This document shows, piece by piece, positions 1-11,884 of a stretch of 64,000 bases of DNA. The stretch is taken from contig NC_057919.1 in the NCBI RefSeq assembly GCF_018873765.1, positions 66,644,984-66,708,983 on the forward strand. Reading direction: 5' to 3'. The position numbers were made by a program, and so were the translations under genes. Positions within the stretch are counted from its first letter, which is position 1. Every line of letters starts with the position of its first letter. The stretch is from Telopea speciosissima (taxonomy: Eukaryota; Streptophyta; Magnoliopsida; Proteales; Proteaceae). Under the pieces are notes generated by a model that made no database searches, was not told the origin of the DNA, and was given only the letters and a program-made list of their open reading frames with translations.

Positions 1-2110
1 CAATTAACTTAATCACAATCAAATGTTTATGTACAGAGTATAGGTAACAAGACATTAGCTGGATGATGCTAGCATGTACTAGCACTAATCGACAACAATA
101 TTTCCACAAGTTTGCAATCTGTAAAAAAATAGAAATAAAAGCCATAAAGAATCCACATATGACTTGTAATCTATATGAATTTTTAAGGCCTCAAAAATTT
201 TATGGCCACCACAGTCCAAAAGTTGGGATCCTACCCTAGAACAACTGTTCAAATTTCCTTCTTTGCTGATATTATCCCCATTACCGTGAATGTAGTGTGG
301 AATAACAATGGATATGACAAGATTTTCCAACAAAGACGTGGCTTATTCATGATCTCAACCTGCCAAGTCTCTTTCCATACTGTTGTAGATGGAATCAGGA
401 TTTTGAGGTGGCACTAGATAAAAGGATGCAGAAAGAAACATTAGATTAGGGAAAAGGAAATTAGAACTACAGAAGTTGCCCATACACTTTTGTCAAATGA
501 AGTTATCCCCACTCCGACAATGTTTCTTTTGGGTCTCTCCCACATCCATAGCCTGGACGGCAGATATTTCATCAATCTGCATCATACCAAAGGGCTACAT
601 CTTAGAAAAGTCATAACAAAGCTTGCAATAAGCAGAACGCCATGATAAATTGCTATCTTTTTTATGCTCAGTGAGGGGGAAACAATAGAGTGTTGGACCA
701 TGGGTACTCCTCCATGGATCCCCATGGATGGGATCAACGATCAGTGTAAGCCATTGGCTCGACTTGTGACCCTTAATCATTAGTTTAGTTTTGATCTCAA
801 AGCAGCAATCGATACCTTTCCAGCAGTTCAAATCATTGTGAGTTATTAGAGGGTCCAAATCATGTATGGTTTTTTTTTTCCCTCTTTTTTTGGATGGGGG
901 AGAGACAACAAAAGAGATAAGATGGTACGGAAGGATGAGATGGCCCACCAACTGGAAGATGGCCTGCTGCTTCCTAATTCATTGGTGGGTCAGACTTGAG
1001 TTTATATATGCAACTGATCTCTGAAAGAGATTACTTTATTAGGGCAAGTTAGTTAGTTTCTTATTTTTTATATCTTGTTTCTTTTTGATAATCAGTCTAA
1101 TCCAATATTTATGCATCTGAACTTATTAGTCAGACAAACCAGGCCCATTAAAAATTACTATGTTTAGGCATATAGCAAGTAAAATTCTTCAGTTAGTCAA
1201 TTCTAGCAACAAACATGCAAGGATTCGAATAAAAGGACATGAGTGAGGATACATGGAATCCACTTTTCTTAAAGAACATGATAAGAAAGAGGGAGGGAGG
1301 ACTATGTGTAGTTGGTATTTGACATGCTTGCAGCAATTTAATCTCTCTCACTAGAAGATCACTCTTACTTCAAATTTAGGCAATCCAAGTGGAGAATTCA
1401 TCCGTAAGAAACCAATTCACGTTTGACTCCACCCCATGGGATCTAGGTAATGCATGGACCAGGACGATATGGACTTAATGAGCCTAAGATTTGGGTATCC
1501 ATGTTCTTCTGACATCAATTTGTAATGAATTTGGCCGTGGAATACTGTACAAGAAACAGTACAATATGTACAAGTAACCACCATTGCTGCAGATCCATAC
1601 TCCCTCATAAATGTCACATCAGCCCATAGTTCCATGTTATACTACACAGATAGAGCTACACAGAAAATCCAAAATGCATCATTTATTTTCATCAAATATA
1701 AAAGAAACTATGAACATCAACATCTTCAATATGAACCTAAAACATGGATAACAGCTACAACAAGGTAGCATTGTACAAATGATATGGAAAGACACATTTG
1801 ACTTCCAAGTGATCTACTTATCTAGAAACCTCTTCATTTCATGTAAAATATCAACAGACTTAAACCACTTCTCAATGAAGGTAGCTGACTATTTGAGGGT
1901 TTAAATGGCTAAATGTTCCGGTAAATGTGGCACCCATGCAGGAAAATATGCCACCTTGATATCTATAAGGGACATCAAATTCTTAAAAGTCTCTAACCAT
2001 CACAGCCAAATGCCAGGTCCCATCTCCCTCACAGAACACCAAACAGGGACCTTCAAGAAAAAAAATAAACATAAGATGTTACATATGATGATACTTGTTG
2101 CGATTCTCAC
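1..2110. other. Left-edge region, probably intron or 3' part of the RPAP3-like gene
   Basis: No exon is recognised on either strand. The last exon I can define for the RPAP3-like gene ends at 2111 with a good donor, so this stretch is either a long intron or intron plus unrecognised short exons. The conserved RPAP3 C-terminal domain was looked for on the minus strand and not found, so the gene probably continues off the left edge. The small open frames here have no recognisable motif and look like chance. Confidence 0.4.
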
Positions 2111-5100
2111 CTTCTCATATAAAGCTTTTGATTCATTATACTGCTTCTTCAGCTCTTGGTTGTGGGGTTCCAACCTCAGTGCAAACTCAGAATCTGTAAT
2201 TAGATATTCATATCCAATCATATAATTTTTTAAGCATAATAATGATCAGAGTTCTCCACGACACCAGCTAAGGAGCACAAGAAGTAAATATTATTTCAAT
2301 GAACAAAATACATTCGATTTTAAAATTAGAAAATAAATATATTTATTTTCAGGCTTCAATATACCTTCCATGGATGCTTTAAGCTTCCCAAGTTCTTTTC
2401 GGGCTGTTGCACGGCGTGAATATGCTTTTATGTAACGGTCATCTAGATTTAAGGCTTCTGTACAGTCATTCTCAGCATCTTCAAATCTATAAAAGGGGAC
2501 AAAAAGAGCTACATCGTGAATTGAAAGAGCTCTTGTCGCGGGGGGGGCAGAACTTTTGAGTTTAACATCTAGGGTAAACAGAAGGCAAATAAATAGAGAA
2601 ATATAGGAGAAAATGAAAATAACTTTTGTTTGGGGGGCAGGAAGGAATGAAAAAATCCTGCACTTCTTACTCCTTTGTTACAGTAAGACATGATTATTAA
2701 AAATTAAATTTATGAAAGTAATATCACATATAATAGATTAGATAAACAAAATCAGCAAGTACAACTAGCCTTTTTATTCTGAGGTAGGCCATGGCTCTGT
2801 TTGCAAAAGCCACTGCTGTAGGTGATAATGCAATGCTTCTTGAATAGCAATCAATTGCTTCTTTGAACTTCTTCTGCTTGAAATAATCATTGCCCTGTGA
2901 ATGGGGACAAATGGCAGACCTTAGCCAATAGATAGGCTTATCAATCCATACATAATAAATCAACAAAATTATATGCAACACAAATTCCCACCAATTCTTT
3001 TTCTGAAGCTGCATCTGGAGAATTTTCTTCAGTCAAAAAGCCACTTGACATATGGCTCATTGCACCAAAGTTTCTTGAGAAGTCATATCCATGTGCATTA
3101 TCTCTCGAATATTCAGCTGGTAAGATTTTGCTTGAGGGTTCTTTATTTCCACCAAACTTTCCAGTATCTTGAGATGAAGACACCTTCATAAAATGTTCAT
3201 TAAAACGAAATAAACACACTTTAACTTTAGTAGTAACATTAAGATTCAGACGTTGGATGAGGAACTCAATTGAACTCCAATTTTTAGTGCAATTTAAACC
3301 TATGTGTTCTTTCATTCTTATTTTTTTTAACAGTATCAATTTATTTGAAAAAAAGAAAAGAAAAAGAAAAGGGGAACAACAGGGAAGATTATACAAGCTC
3401 CAACGAGCGGCTCTCGGCAAACGGAACTCATCCCCAAGAGGACAACTCAAGGGTAGAGAACATCAGAGGACCCAACACAAGGAAATTACAAGCACATTTC
3501 AGGGAAGCCAACATCAGTGGTGAGACCAAAAGACATTAACTCCCCAATGGTGAATCAAAAATGTACTCCTCCCACTTTCTTTTCAATTAACTTTAATCCA
3601 GAGACTTGCACAAACTCCAGGTTCACTAGAAAATTGAAAATTTCACACTTCCCTCAATATTAGAAGGTCCCATAAGATAATAGAAACTACAGCTTGAAGA
3701 AATTGACCTTCTATGCCTAGCAAATTCAGAAATGCACAGTCTATCACTTAAAGAAATCAAGAACAATATATTTTTTATGAGTGACTCTCTAATTATTCCC
3801 TGTGATTTCTAAGGAGACATAAGATCAATTATCCAAACCTATGCAAACGGGTATAAAGTAATGACCACAAATATAGAAACTTTTGAAAAACAAACACAGT
3901 TATAGTGGCATACTATTGCAAATTAAATAGGTAACAATTTCAATTTAAAAAACATTTTGCTCAACTTTCCTTCATAGCCAAATCAATAAAACTAATTGGT
4001 CATTACTACTTATTCATATTTTATTTATTTTTAAACCAAAGTTCTCTGTCTTGAAAATTGCTCTTCCATAGAACCCATTTTCCCGCAAGCATGAAAAGAA
4101 AAATCAAACATTAGGATGGATCAGGTTATCCTTCTGGGCTTTATTTGATCTTTAGGTTTATTTTGTCATTTTTCTCTGTGTCAAGTTTTTGGGAGGCCAT
4201 AACTTGTTTGTTTAGTGTGATTTTGGAGCCCTTACTCATTTAACTTTCTACAGAGATGTCTTGTGCTGTTGAGCTGCTTTGCAAAAGTAAGAGTGTGTCA
4301 GACTGCGGTGGGATATTTATTGTTTAAGTCAATGGGAATATTCAGCTAAATTTGGGAAGTACTCTTTGGAGTCAAAATTCAATATTGGAGTCAAAAAACT
4401 AACACGTCCAAGTCTTGAGTTCAAAATTAGCACAGTGAAACTTGGGTTCAAATTGTAGCTCATATAGTTCTCTCCCATTTCTCTTCCTCAACTATGGCTG
4501 CTACTCTTGGGATACTTTTCTTTCATTCTATATTGGCAATGCCCAAATGTATTTTTCGCTATGGGAGAGCCACCATGATAATCATGGTCCCACTGAAATG
4601 AACTGGACAGAGAATCAACATTTACATACAACTTATGTGGTCAGTGAGAATTGGGAATCTTCGAATTAGGAATTACGCTGCTACAATGGAATAACAGATC
4701 ATAGTAAACAAAATGAGACTGAACAAGGAAATTGAAGAATTTAGGTAAAGTATAATAGCTACCAACTTTTTTCTCTCCCTGAGCTTGAACTTTCAACTTC
4801 TTGTCTTCATTCTTGAGCGAAAGCTCCCAATCTTGCAAGTCGTTCAAAAATCCCTGGAAATCCTGGGGGAAGGAAGAGAAACGCCGAAAGAAAACAGGAG
4901 AAGTGCAGAAACTGGTGAATCACTAACGCCATTATCACTTAAGATAAATACATTGTTGGTGGGTGTATGTGTGTCCGTTTGTGTTCCTTTTCTATATCTC
5001 ATATAACACGGAAAGCCTGATTATCCAATATCAGAAATGAGAACTAACAGGTCTGAAGGCGTTATTGCTTCCGTCAAACAGATGAGCAATTTAATCTCTC

Positions 5101-5375
5101 CGGATTCCAACTCATCAGTGAACAAAAATATACTCTCAGTGTTCACTGCGTAAGGTTTTCAATTCCGGAAGCAGACCATGGTATGAATTCATATTCACTC
5201 TAAACCCCACTGTATTAGGATTTATAATTATCGACTGGAAATAAACCCTAAAACAGTAGAACTGAAACTATATCGCTAAGAAGCATCGAACAAGTAAAAG
5301 AAACAAGAAGAACGAATGGAAACGAGGTCATACCAGTGCTTGATCACGATTGTCCTTGCTCGAAACCCTGGCCAT
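2111..5375 (-). CDS. RPAP3: RPAP3-like TPR co-chaperone (5' portion, partial)
   Basis: This is the N-terminal 220 residues of the plant homologue of RNA polymerase II-associated protein 3, a TPR co-chaperone that links HSP90 to the R2TP complex during assembly of RNA polymerases and PIKK kinases. Six coding exons on the minus strand: 5375-5334, 4862-4767, 3183-2992, 2894-2770, 2486-2365 and 2193-2111. Frames agree at every junction. The start is the ATG at 5375 (MARVSSKDNRDQAL). Exon 2 carries the N-terminal signature LQDWELSLKNEDKKLK, matching the family's L-x-D-W-E block. From about residue 111 the TPR units begin (GNDYFKQKKFKEAIDCYSRS, then AYSRRATARKELGKL and LRLEPHNQELKKQ). The donor after exon 4 is GC rather than GT. 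The C-terminal domain is not visible, so the gene is cut by the window edge or interrupted by a long intron. Family assignment is firm; paralogue identity is inferred. Confidence 0.92.
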
Positions 5376-5875
5376 GGTTTGTTTCCCGGAGACGGGAAGA
5401 GCAAATGAACGAAATCCGACAAATCAGAAACGTTGGGTTTAGAAAGTGGGCGCGGCGCGCGTTTCATATTTTTCTAGCGGGCCCGCCCTGACCCTTGGGC
5501 CGGGTTGGGCTTTTCAGAACGCAGGTTGGGTCAGGGTTTATATATTCAGGCCCGGATAAAATCGGGGCAGATCTGGCTTGAGGTCTCGGGTTGAGCTTAG
5601 CCCGGCGTGGATCTGTATATTTAAATGCAAAATATACAATTACATACAATAAATACAGTCAGAAAACATGTTTTGCGAAAACGAGTGCGGATAAGTATTT
5701 TCACATTCTTTCACACACTGATTAAATGGATCTCGTATTGATACACTCTCTTTTGTGACCATGTGGGCTTTTTCATTAAATGAAATGGCTTTCTATGTGT
5801 TTTTTATGTAGAGCAAAAGAGTCACCACATTGTCGGCACGGGAAACCCTCGCCTTATAAGAAATAGAAACCGACT

Positions 5876-5964
5876 TTATTTCATTTTCCTTTCACAAACT
5901 CCTTAAAAACAAGAAGACGTTATTTTTCATTTTCCTTTCACAAACTCCTCAAAAACAAGAATCG
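5876..5964. repeat. Two-copy tandem repeat, about 45 bp unit
   Basis: The unit (ttcattttcctttcacaaac then tcct-aaaaacaag) occurs twice back to back, starting near 5876 and 5920, with only a few differences. It lies about 500 bp upstream of the RPAP3-like start codon. Confidence 0.75.
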
Positions 5965-7255
5965 AAATTACTGTAAATTTTAACACATAATCTTGTGATA
6001 ATTTGAAAAATGTTTACACTGTATATGCATTCTCATAATAGATTCTGAGTCTATTACGTGTTCTAAAAAAATGATCTTTCTATATTTTCTTGCTTCAAAA
6101 TACATTTTATACCTAAAATCTATTTAGAGAATACATATCAATATAGCATATAATTCTTTTTATTATTATTTATATTAAGCATTGGGAAAAGTTTACACAA
6201 TGGACATGTTGTAAGATTTTCATAAGGTAGGTTGGCATAGTCTCACTTTTGTTTTTTAATAAAATCGGTTTAACAGCGTTGATGGGAGCTGCCTTAATGG
6301 TATGAGTCTAGTTACTATGTGTGGACCTAATGTATTGTTTCCTTAATGGGAAGGAAACCCTAGTTTTCTATGCAGGATTGGTCCATACTCTCACTACTGT
6401 AAATAGTTGTCACTGGCCCATTAAATGACTAATCTAAAAAAACCTAAAGTTTAGTGGAAGAGGGTAGATCAGATCAACGTAGTTCGTGTACGACAGAGAT
6501 CGTCAAGAATTCGGCTTCCACAATCATGGATCTAGGTACGCCAATCACATCCCTAGATTTATTGTATGCTCATTGATCTCCATGAATGTTTCGCATGATT
6601 TGTTCTATCACATGTAAGAACTCTGCTCCTATATGTTTATGTGGATAAAAAAAATATAGAATTTTCATGAGCACAAGTGGTCAACAATGAAATAGACGAT
6701 AAACCCTAGGACCTACACCCAGGTAGTAAAGTGAACCTGACTCACTCGCTCGTCTGTCAACACTTTACATATGGTATCGTGATGACATTTATTCTTTTTT
6801 TTGTTTTCATAAATACCCCTTTAAATACTCTTAATGATATCATGAATGTGTATTTTTTAAAGCAAAAAGACATGAGTTATTAGGAACCGTATGCAAAGCA
6901 TTCACATAAAGAAGGGTGATTGAGACTCACTTTAATGAAGTATGTTTCATCCTTGATCCATTATGACATGAGATGCTGATTGGGTCAACATTTTGGTACC
7001 AAGCGAGGGTCCGAGGAACGTTGTGATGGCCCAAATTATAAGACTGGCTCACTAGAGGTGGGATATGTTATAGCTACCGTAGATTTAGGTTTCCATATCA
7101 ACAGTGATTAATACCAATATGGCCCCGATCTGACATGGTCAAAAGGTGTTTTTCTCGTTCAAATGAATGGTTATTTTATGGGAGCCAGCCCTGAACAAAC
7201 CAATACAACCAATCAATATGGGGAACAACAGATACCAATGTCGATATTGAGAAGA

Positions 7256-7580
7256 CAAGGGGTGTCAATCGGTCGGTTCTGTCTAATTTTGATTGGGTTG
7301 AATTGTTTTTTAATGTGAGAATGGGTGAACCCAAACCAAATCAATAAGAGAAGGTTTGTTTTCAGTTGATTCCGATTTCTGTCTGGTTTGGGTTCAGTTT
7401 ATTTCGAATTTCCTTTATCGGATGGTTTTCAATTTAGATATATATCATTTTTTGGTTCAGTTTTCAACTGGTTCCATAATACCCCAAGTCAAAGCTGATA
7501 TACTAAAAATTGATTCAATTCGATTTGATTTTTCAGTCAATTATTTGACTGGTACGGTTTGGGTTTTGACATCCCTACCG
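7256..7580. mobile_element. Degenerate foldback element, GGGGTGTCAA ends (hAT-MITE-like)
   Basis: The left end reads aaggggtgtcaatcggtcgg and the right end, reversed, reads tagggatgtcaaaaccc. The interior is full of ggtttggtt/cggtt words. Ends of the form GGGGTGTCAA with such filling are common in plant non-autonomous hAT elements. No convincing 8-bp target duplication is seen, so the class is inferred. Confidence 0.4.
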
Positions 7581-7977
7581 TGAATTAAAACCTCGATAGT
7601 AGCAATTATTTTTTCTTTTTAATGATAGAAAAATATATTAAACCATAAAAAGAGAAATATCTACATTTATCCTTTCGAGTACAAAATTTCGCCTCACTTT
7701 CAAGGCATAAGAAGCCACCTTTTGAACAAGAGGAATTACATCAGAATCCTCCTCATGACAAATAGAAATTCCATTTAGATTGTCTTTTATCTTCAAAAAA
7801 TATGGGATGAGAGGCCACGGCCATGCTACTTGAGTTGGAGCAGAGAGGAAGTCTAGGACCTCCTTGTTATTGCAACAAACCTCTTCTACCTTGCAACCCA
7901 AATGAGAAACATGCTCAAGACCTCTAGCTATGTTCAAAACCTCAGGTTTCAACAAACAACTCGTGGTAAAAAAAAAA

Positions 7978-8153
7978 GGGAAAAAGATCTCTGTCTGGGA
8001 GTGCTAGCGTAGGGGAGTGTGGCGCACTCCCATGAGTCTATCTCTTTCCTCCCCTTGTGAAAAGATACTTCTGCCCCCTTATTTTAAGGAGGAGAGAGAT
8101 AGACACATGGGAGTGCTAATGTAGGCCACATTCCTGGACAGAAAATTGTTTCC
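7978..8153. mobile_element. Foldback MITE, family A copy 1
   Basis: A 176-bp inverted repeat. It starts gggaaaaagatctctgtctg and ends with the near reverse complement cctggacagaaaattgtttccc-type sequence, so the two arms pair over most of their length. The core contains cccatgagtctatctct and the matching ggagagagatagacacatggg. A second copy of the family lies at 9880-10051. A-rich sequence on both flanks hides any target duplication. Confidence 0.65.
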
Positions 8154-9057
8154 CAAAAAAAAACTCCAATGACCCAAATGTAATCTCCTTTTAACAAAAT
8201 GCAATACGTCCGATCAGAGATGTTTAGTATTGGATTAGAAACTCCTCTGCAAATCAAAATAGGAAAATTTAACATAAGATGAGAAATTATCTCACAAAGT
8301 TTAACTTTCTCTTTGCTCATCCATCTAAAAACCTGTTTGCCTTTTTGTTGGGTTGTCATAATGAAAATTCTATCAAATGTGGGCCTCATATTTTGATATA
8401 TTTAAATCAAACGTAGGCTCCACATGGACCTGTTCACCTTTAAACGGACTGGGGTCCCGTTTGATAGCAACCCATCAAAATGTGAGTAGGTGTGAGTACC
8501 GAGAAAAAGGAATGCGGTAGATGTAGTAATCTTACTATTTGTCACCTCTGGTCTGATGTGGTGGATTGCCTTTCTTAGCAATCAATTAGGTGAATAGTAT
8601 TATGTGTAATCACAATTCACAACCACATCAATATTGGAACTGAGTTAGTACTTAGTACTACTGTCGGTGGTGGAGGGTGTCTTTAAAAGACTTAAAAAGT
8701 TACCTATCTCAAATCAATTGACAATTATGGTTAACTTTGTAGGGATCAGGATCCTCTGCAGTATCAGCGAGGTGGTAGTGTAAATTTGATGGCACAACAA
8801 AGGTCGGGGGCACACATGACACACGTGGCCTCTGGTATTATAGTCCTTCCTTAATCACAGATGCTACTCTGGTTATCCATATTGATGATATATATGTACA
8901 AAATATTTATTAAATTCAGGCCCATATAATTTGCCATGATTTATTGAAAAGAGAATTCTCATGTGCCAATTTTAAGGCAGTGACAAAAAGGGTTTTAGAC
9001 TTTTAGATCTTTATCGATAACATTATTCCTTTTGAATTATTAAATTGTATTTTTTGA

Positions 9058-9233
9058 AAAAAGAACGCTATCAGGACGTGTGTCGTGTATTATCCCTACG
9101 CCCAGACACATAGGTGGGTGAAATGACCACCATGCTCCCGCCTTTCCATGAGAGTGTGGTGGTCATTTCACCACCCTTGTGTCTAGGTGCAGGGGCAGCA
9201 CACTGCACGCGCCCAAGTAGCATTCTTTCTCCC
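9058..9233. mobile_element. Foldback MITE, family B copy 1
   Basis: An inverted repeat of about 175 bp. The left arm starts aaagaacgctatcaggacg; the right arm ends aagtagcattctttct. The inner arms contain gtgggtgaaatgaccaccat on one side and ggtggtcatttcaccaccc on the other, and near-matching agacaca words. The same family is seen at 37037-37262, with a possible fragment near 38165. Confidence 0.65.
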
Positions 9234-9879
9234 ATTATATTTTGCCCAAAAAATTTGTAAATTTACATAAAATGATCGTGAACATTTTTTTGCTCTCGTC
9301 GTCCTATATGAATTTGCTAAATTGCCCATAAGATTGTTCTGATTTTTGCAGTATCGTGATCATTTTATGAAGACAAATATTTAGTTGTGGGTTATAATTG
9401 TGTATTTTTATCAATGGGCGAAGGTTGGGCACCTTGTTCGCTTTTCACAAGCTAGCGGCATGCACCAATGAGGAGCGTAGGATGGACTAGGAAAGAGGCG
9501 ATATTTCACAGGGAATGGAGAGAGAGACAGACACCTTCTTTTTTTATAAGAGAAGAAAAATAACTTAATTAATATAATGAGATATATCTACATTGTTTTC
9601 TTGCTTTACAAAAACATGCCACTCTCTCAAGTCTCAAGGCATATAAACCTTCTTAACCAAAGAAACAACTTGAGAATCACCTTTTAAACAAAAAAATTTA
9701 AACCTGTGAGCTTACACATCTAATATCTTAAAAAAATATGGTTGTGTAACCCAGTGCCGTGGCCAGTCTTTTCCTTTTTTCAATTTATTATTACATTTTA
9801 ACTGCACTTGTTCATCCTCACGAAATGACTTTGTTATCCTTTGTTTTGGCCCTTATGTAACAAATGTTCTATTATTTCG

Positions 9880-10051
9880 AGAGAAAGAGAAAGTTCTCTC
9901 TCCAGGAGTGTGGCCTATGTCAACACTCCCATGAGTCTATCTCTCTCCTCCTCATTTGAAAAGACACCACTGTCCCCTTGTTTTAAGGAGGAGAGAGAGA
10001 CATATGGGAGTGTTAGCGTAGGCCACACTCCCATGCAGAAAACTACTTCCC
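9880..10051. mobile_element. Foldback MITE, family A copy 2
   Basis: Second copy of the family at 7978-8153. It shares aggagtgtggcc, cactcccatgagtctatctc, ccccttgttttaaggaggag and a right end catgcagaaaactacttccct. The 5' boundary is approximate because the end is blurred by gaga-rich sequence. The arms pair as in copy 1. Confidence 0.6.
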
Positions 10052-10077
10052 TAACTATAATTATGAAATCCCTTATT

Positions 10078-10232
10078 GCGATGTTTTCTATCACTCTATT
10101 ATATTTTAAGTGCACTATTAGTCTTTATTGTCAAACGACAAACATAAACGCCCGTTAAGTACGGATTTAATAGATAGGGCTTAGGTCAAAATTTGCGATG
10201 TTTTCTATCACTTTATTATATTTTAAGTGCAT
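10078..10232. repeat. Direct repeat pair, about 38 bp, 117 bp apart
   Basis: The word gcgatgttttctatcact followed by ttattatattttaagtgca occurs at 10078-10115 and again at 10195-10232 with almost no change. This may be a local duplication next to the family A MITE at 9880-10051; function unknown. Confidence 0.7.
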
Positions 10233-10302
10233 TTTTATTTTTTGGTTTTCTCCTTTCAATATTTTTTTGGTTAACTCATTCATTCTTCAAGTACATAAAT
10301 GT

Positions 10303-10402
10303 GAGTTCAGATCAGCTATCCACATGGGGGTGGGCCTATGGATGATTTAGTCGTTTAGATCTGTCCCCACCCATCCCCATGTGGATAGCGGATCCAGATT
10401 CC
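10303..10402. mobile_element. Short foldback element, about 100 bp
   Basis: The left arm cagatcagctatccacatgg with gggtgggc pairs with the right arm ccacccatccccatgtggatagcggatcc. This forms a near-perfect hairpin with a loop of about 30 bp. It is probably a MITE or a solo stem remnant; no target duplication was resolved. Confidence 0.5.
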
Positions 10403-11282
10403 ATAAATACTTATTAAGTTTACACATATATGTATATATATGTTTGTGGTTTGACATAAAAGACTAAAAACAAAGGATTTTGGTCATCCTAACCTTTTGT
10501 AAGTTCACCACCCCCATGTTAACCAAACAATTTCAAAATACTACATCAGCATTTTCTCACCCCTTCTAAGTCTTCGTCAACCAGACGGGCCTAGGAATAA
10601 CTACAATAGCTAATTTTTCTTTTGGTAAACCACTACAATAGTTAATTAATTAGATTGTTTTATTCCATTATCTTCTTCCTAATCATTTTCATCAATTTGA
10701 TTCTTTCTAATATTTTACCTCAGTCCAAACGGGGAGCAGAGCTGTCGCTGTCACGTATTCAATTAAAAGTTAATTCTCCGTCTTTTGGACGCATGCGGAA
10801 ATTCTAGCCACTTCCACCTTCATAATGATGAGACCTCGTTTTCTCTCACTTTCCTTTTCCACCTGTAACCTAACTACGTAGGCAAAGGACCCGACATTCC
10901 ACCTGAATTTCCCTAACCAAACGGTCCAACTCCAAACCCACCCAATCCGATTTCCAATGCCCAAAAAGGTTAAAAAAAAAAAATACTGACATGGAAGGAT
11001 GATGTGTCATTGTGTTATGTACAAACTACAAATCAGGGCATAGTGACGTGGCTATTCCCAGTTTTCTAACATTAAAATTCTCCCAACTGTCTTGGATATT
11101 TAGCCACGTGGGAACCGTCTGGGATGCCACCTGGAATTGATTGTTATTCATTAATGGTTTTAGAATTATTGTCTTAATCTATTAAATGCAGTTTGAGAGT
11201 TCCATTAGGATTATTATTTCCCCCCAAAAAAGGGGAAAAATAAAAAGTAAAAACTAGAGAAGGAGATTGAGGGAACCCCGCC

Positions 11283-11394
11283 ATGGCCATGAGAGCTTTT
11301 GCAATTCAACATTCGTTTGAACAGTTGAGCTGAAACCCGCCAAGAACCCATGGGCCATGAGAGCCTTTTCAGTTGGGCATGGTGCTTTACCTAA
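11283..11394 (+). promoter_or_regulatory. Two candidate uORFs in the EFR3-like leader
   Basis: If transcription starts near 11230-11280, the leader carries two short upstream reading frames: ATG 11283 to TGA 11333 (16 codons) and ATG 11350 to TAA 11394 (14 codons). Both sit on an imperfect duplication around ccatgagagc-tttt, so the second may have arisen by duplication of the first. The transcription start is not known, so the uORF reading is inference. Confidence 0.35.
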
Positions 11395-11578
11395 AAAGGT
11401 TGTGTCTTCGTCTTCCGAGTTCTGACAGAAAGCACATTTCTTTTTCAGTAAAAGAACTGATTGCGTCTCACGTGATCGACTTCTCCATTTTTTTTTAGTT
11501 TCTTTCTTTCCGTTCCTTGAACCACGCGCTTGCTTCTGTCTTCTTTTTCGTTCTTAGATTCGGATTCAAAAAACCACT

Positions 11579-11881
11579 GTAAGTTGGTTGCAGATTTTGA
11601 TCCCAGGGGTTTTACTTGTGATTAGCAGAGTATGTTCTTCTACATTTTAAATTTGGTGTTTTCGCTCTTTGTACTGTGTTCTTTTAGTTTAGGAAAAGTC
11701 AGAATTTGTGTACATTGAAGTGTTGAACTTTTCTGCTTGGGATTCTTGAGTTGGTTCTTGTTTTTTATGCATTTTCGTTTTTCAGTTCGGCATTTTGGCT
11801 TTGGTTACTTTTGTTAACTTTGAATGCTTTAGGTTCAAATAGTTCTTCCCTCTTTAATTTTTTTTTGAAATATTTCTGCAG
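11579..11881 (+). other. Probable 5'-UTR intron of the EFR3-like gene
   Basis: A strong donor (aaccact then gtaagttgg at 11579) and a pyrimidine-rich tract ending in tttctgcag at 11881 bound a 303-bp intron. The acceptor lies three bases before the start codon at 11885. Inferred from splice consensus only. Confidence 0.6.
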
Positions 11882-11884
11882 AGA

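Larger units (their letters stand above)
5376..11230. other. Intergenic region between divergent genes, MITE-rich
   Basis: No gene is recognised between the divergently transcribed RPAP3-like and EFR3-like genes. The stretch is AT-rich and holds a 45-bp tandem repeat, foldback elements near 7256-7580, 7978-8153, 9058-9233, 9880-10051 and 10303-10402, and a direct repeat at 10078/10195. A GC-rich degenerate stretch at about 5475-5610 (runs of gggtcaggg and gcccgg type) and a segment at about 6440-6560 resemble worn retroelement ends but could not be bounded. Both promoters must lie at its edges. Confidence 0.6.

Noticed and set aside
595-951. 118-codon minus-strand open frame left of the RPAP3-like exons
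   Set aside because: No TPR or RPAP3 C-terminal motif, low-complexity lysine run, and no splice sites joining it in phase to the exon ending at 2111.
3257-3539. Overlapping plus-strand frames of 64-88 codons
   Set aside because: They lie in an intron of the minus-strand RPAP3-like gene, with A-rich, basic translations and no recognisable content.
6440-6560. Possible TRIM or LTR end (gttcgtgtacgacagagatcg followed by a tcatggatctag segment)
   Set aside because: No matching second terminal repeat, primer site or target duplication could be located.
9841-10158. 105-codon plus-strand frame
   Set aside because: It is read through the family A foldback MITE; the codons come from the gagaga/ctctct hairpin.
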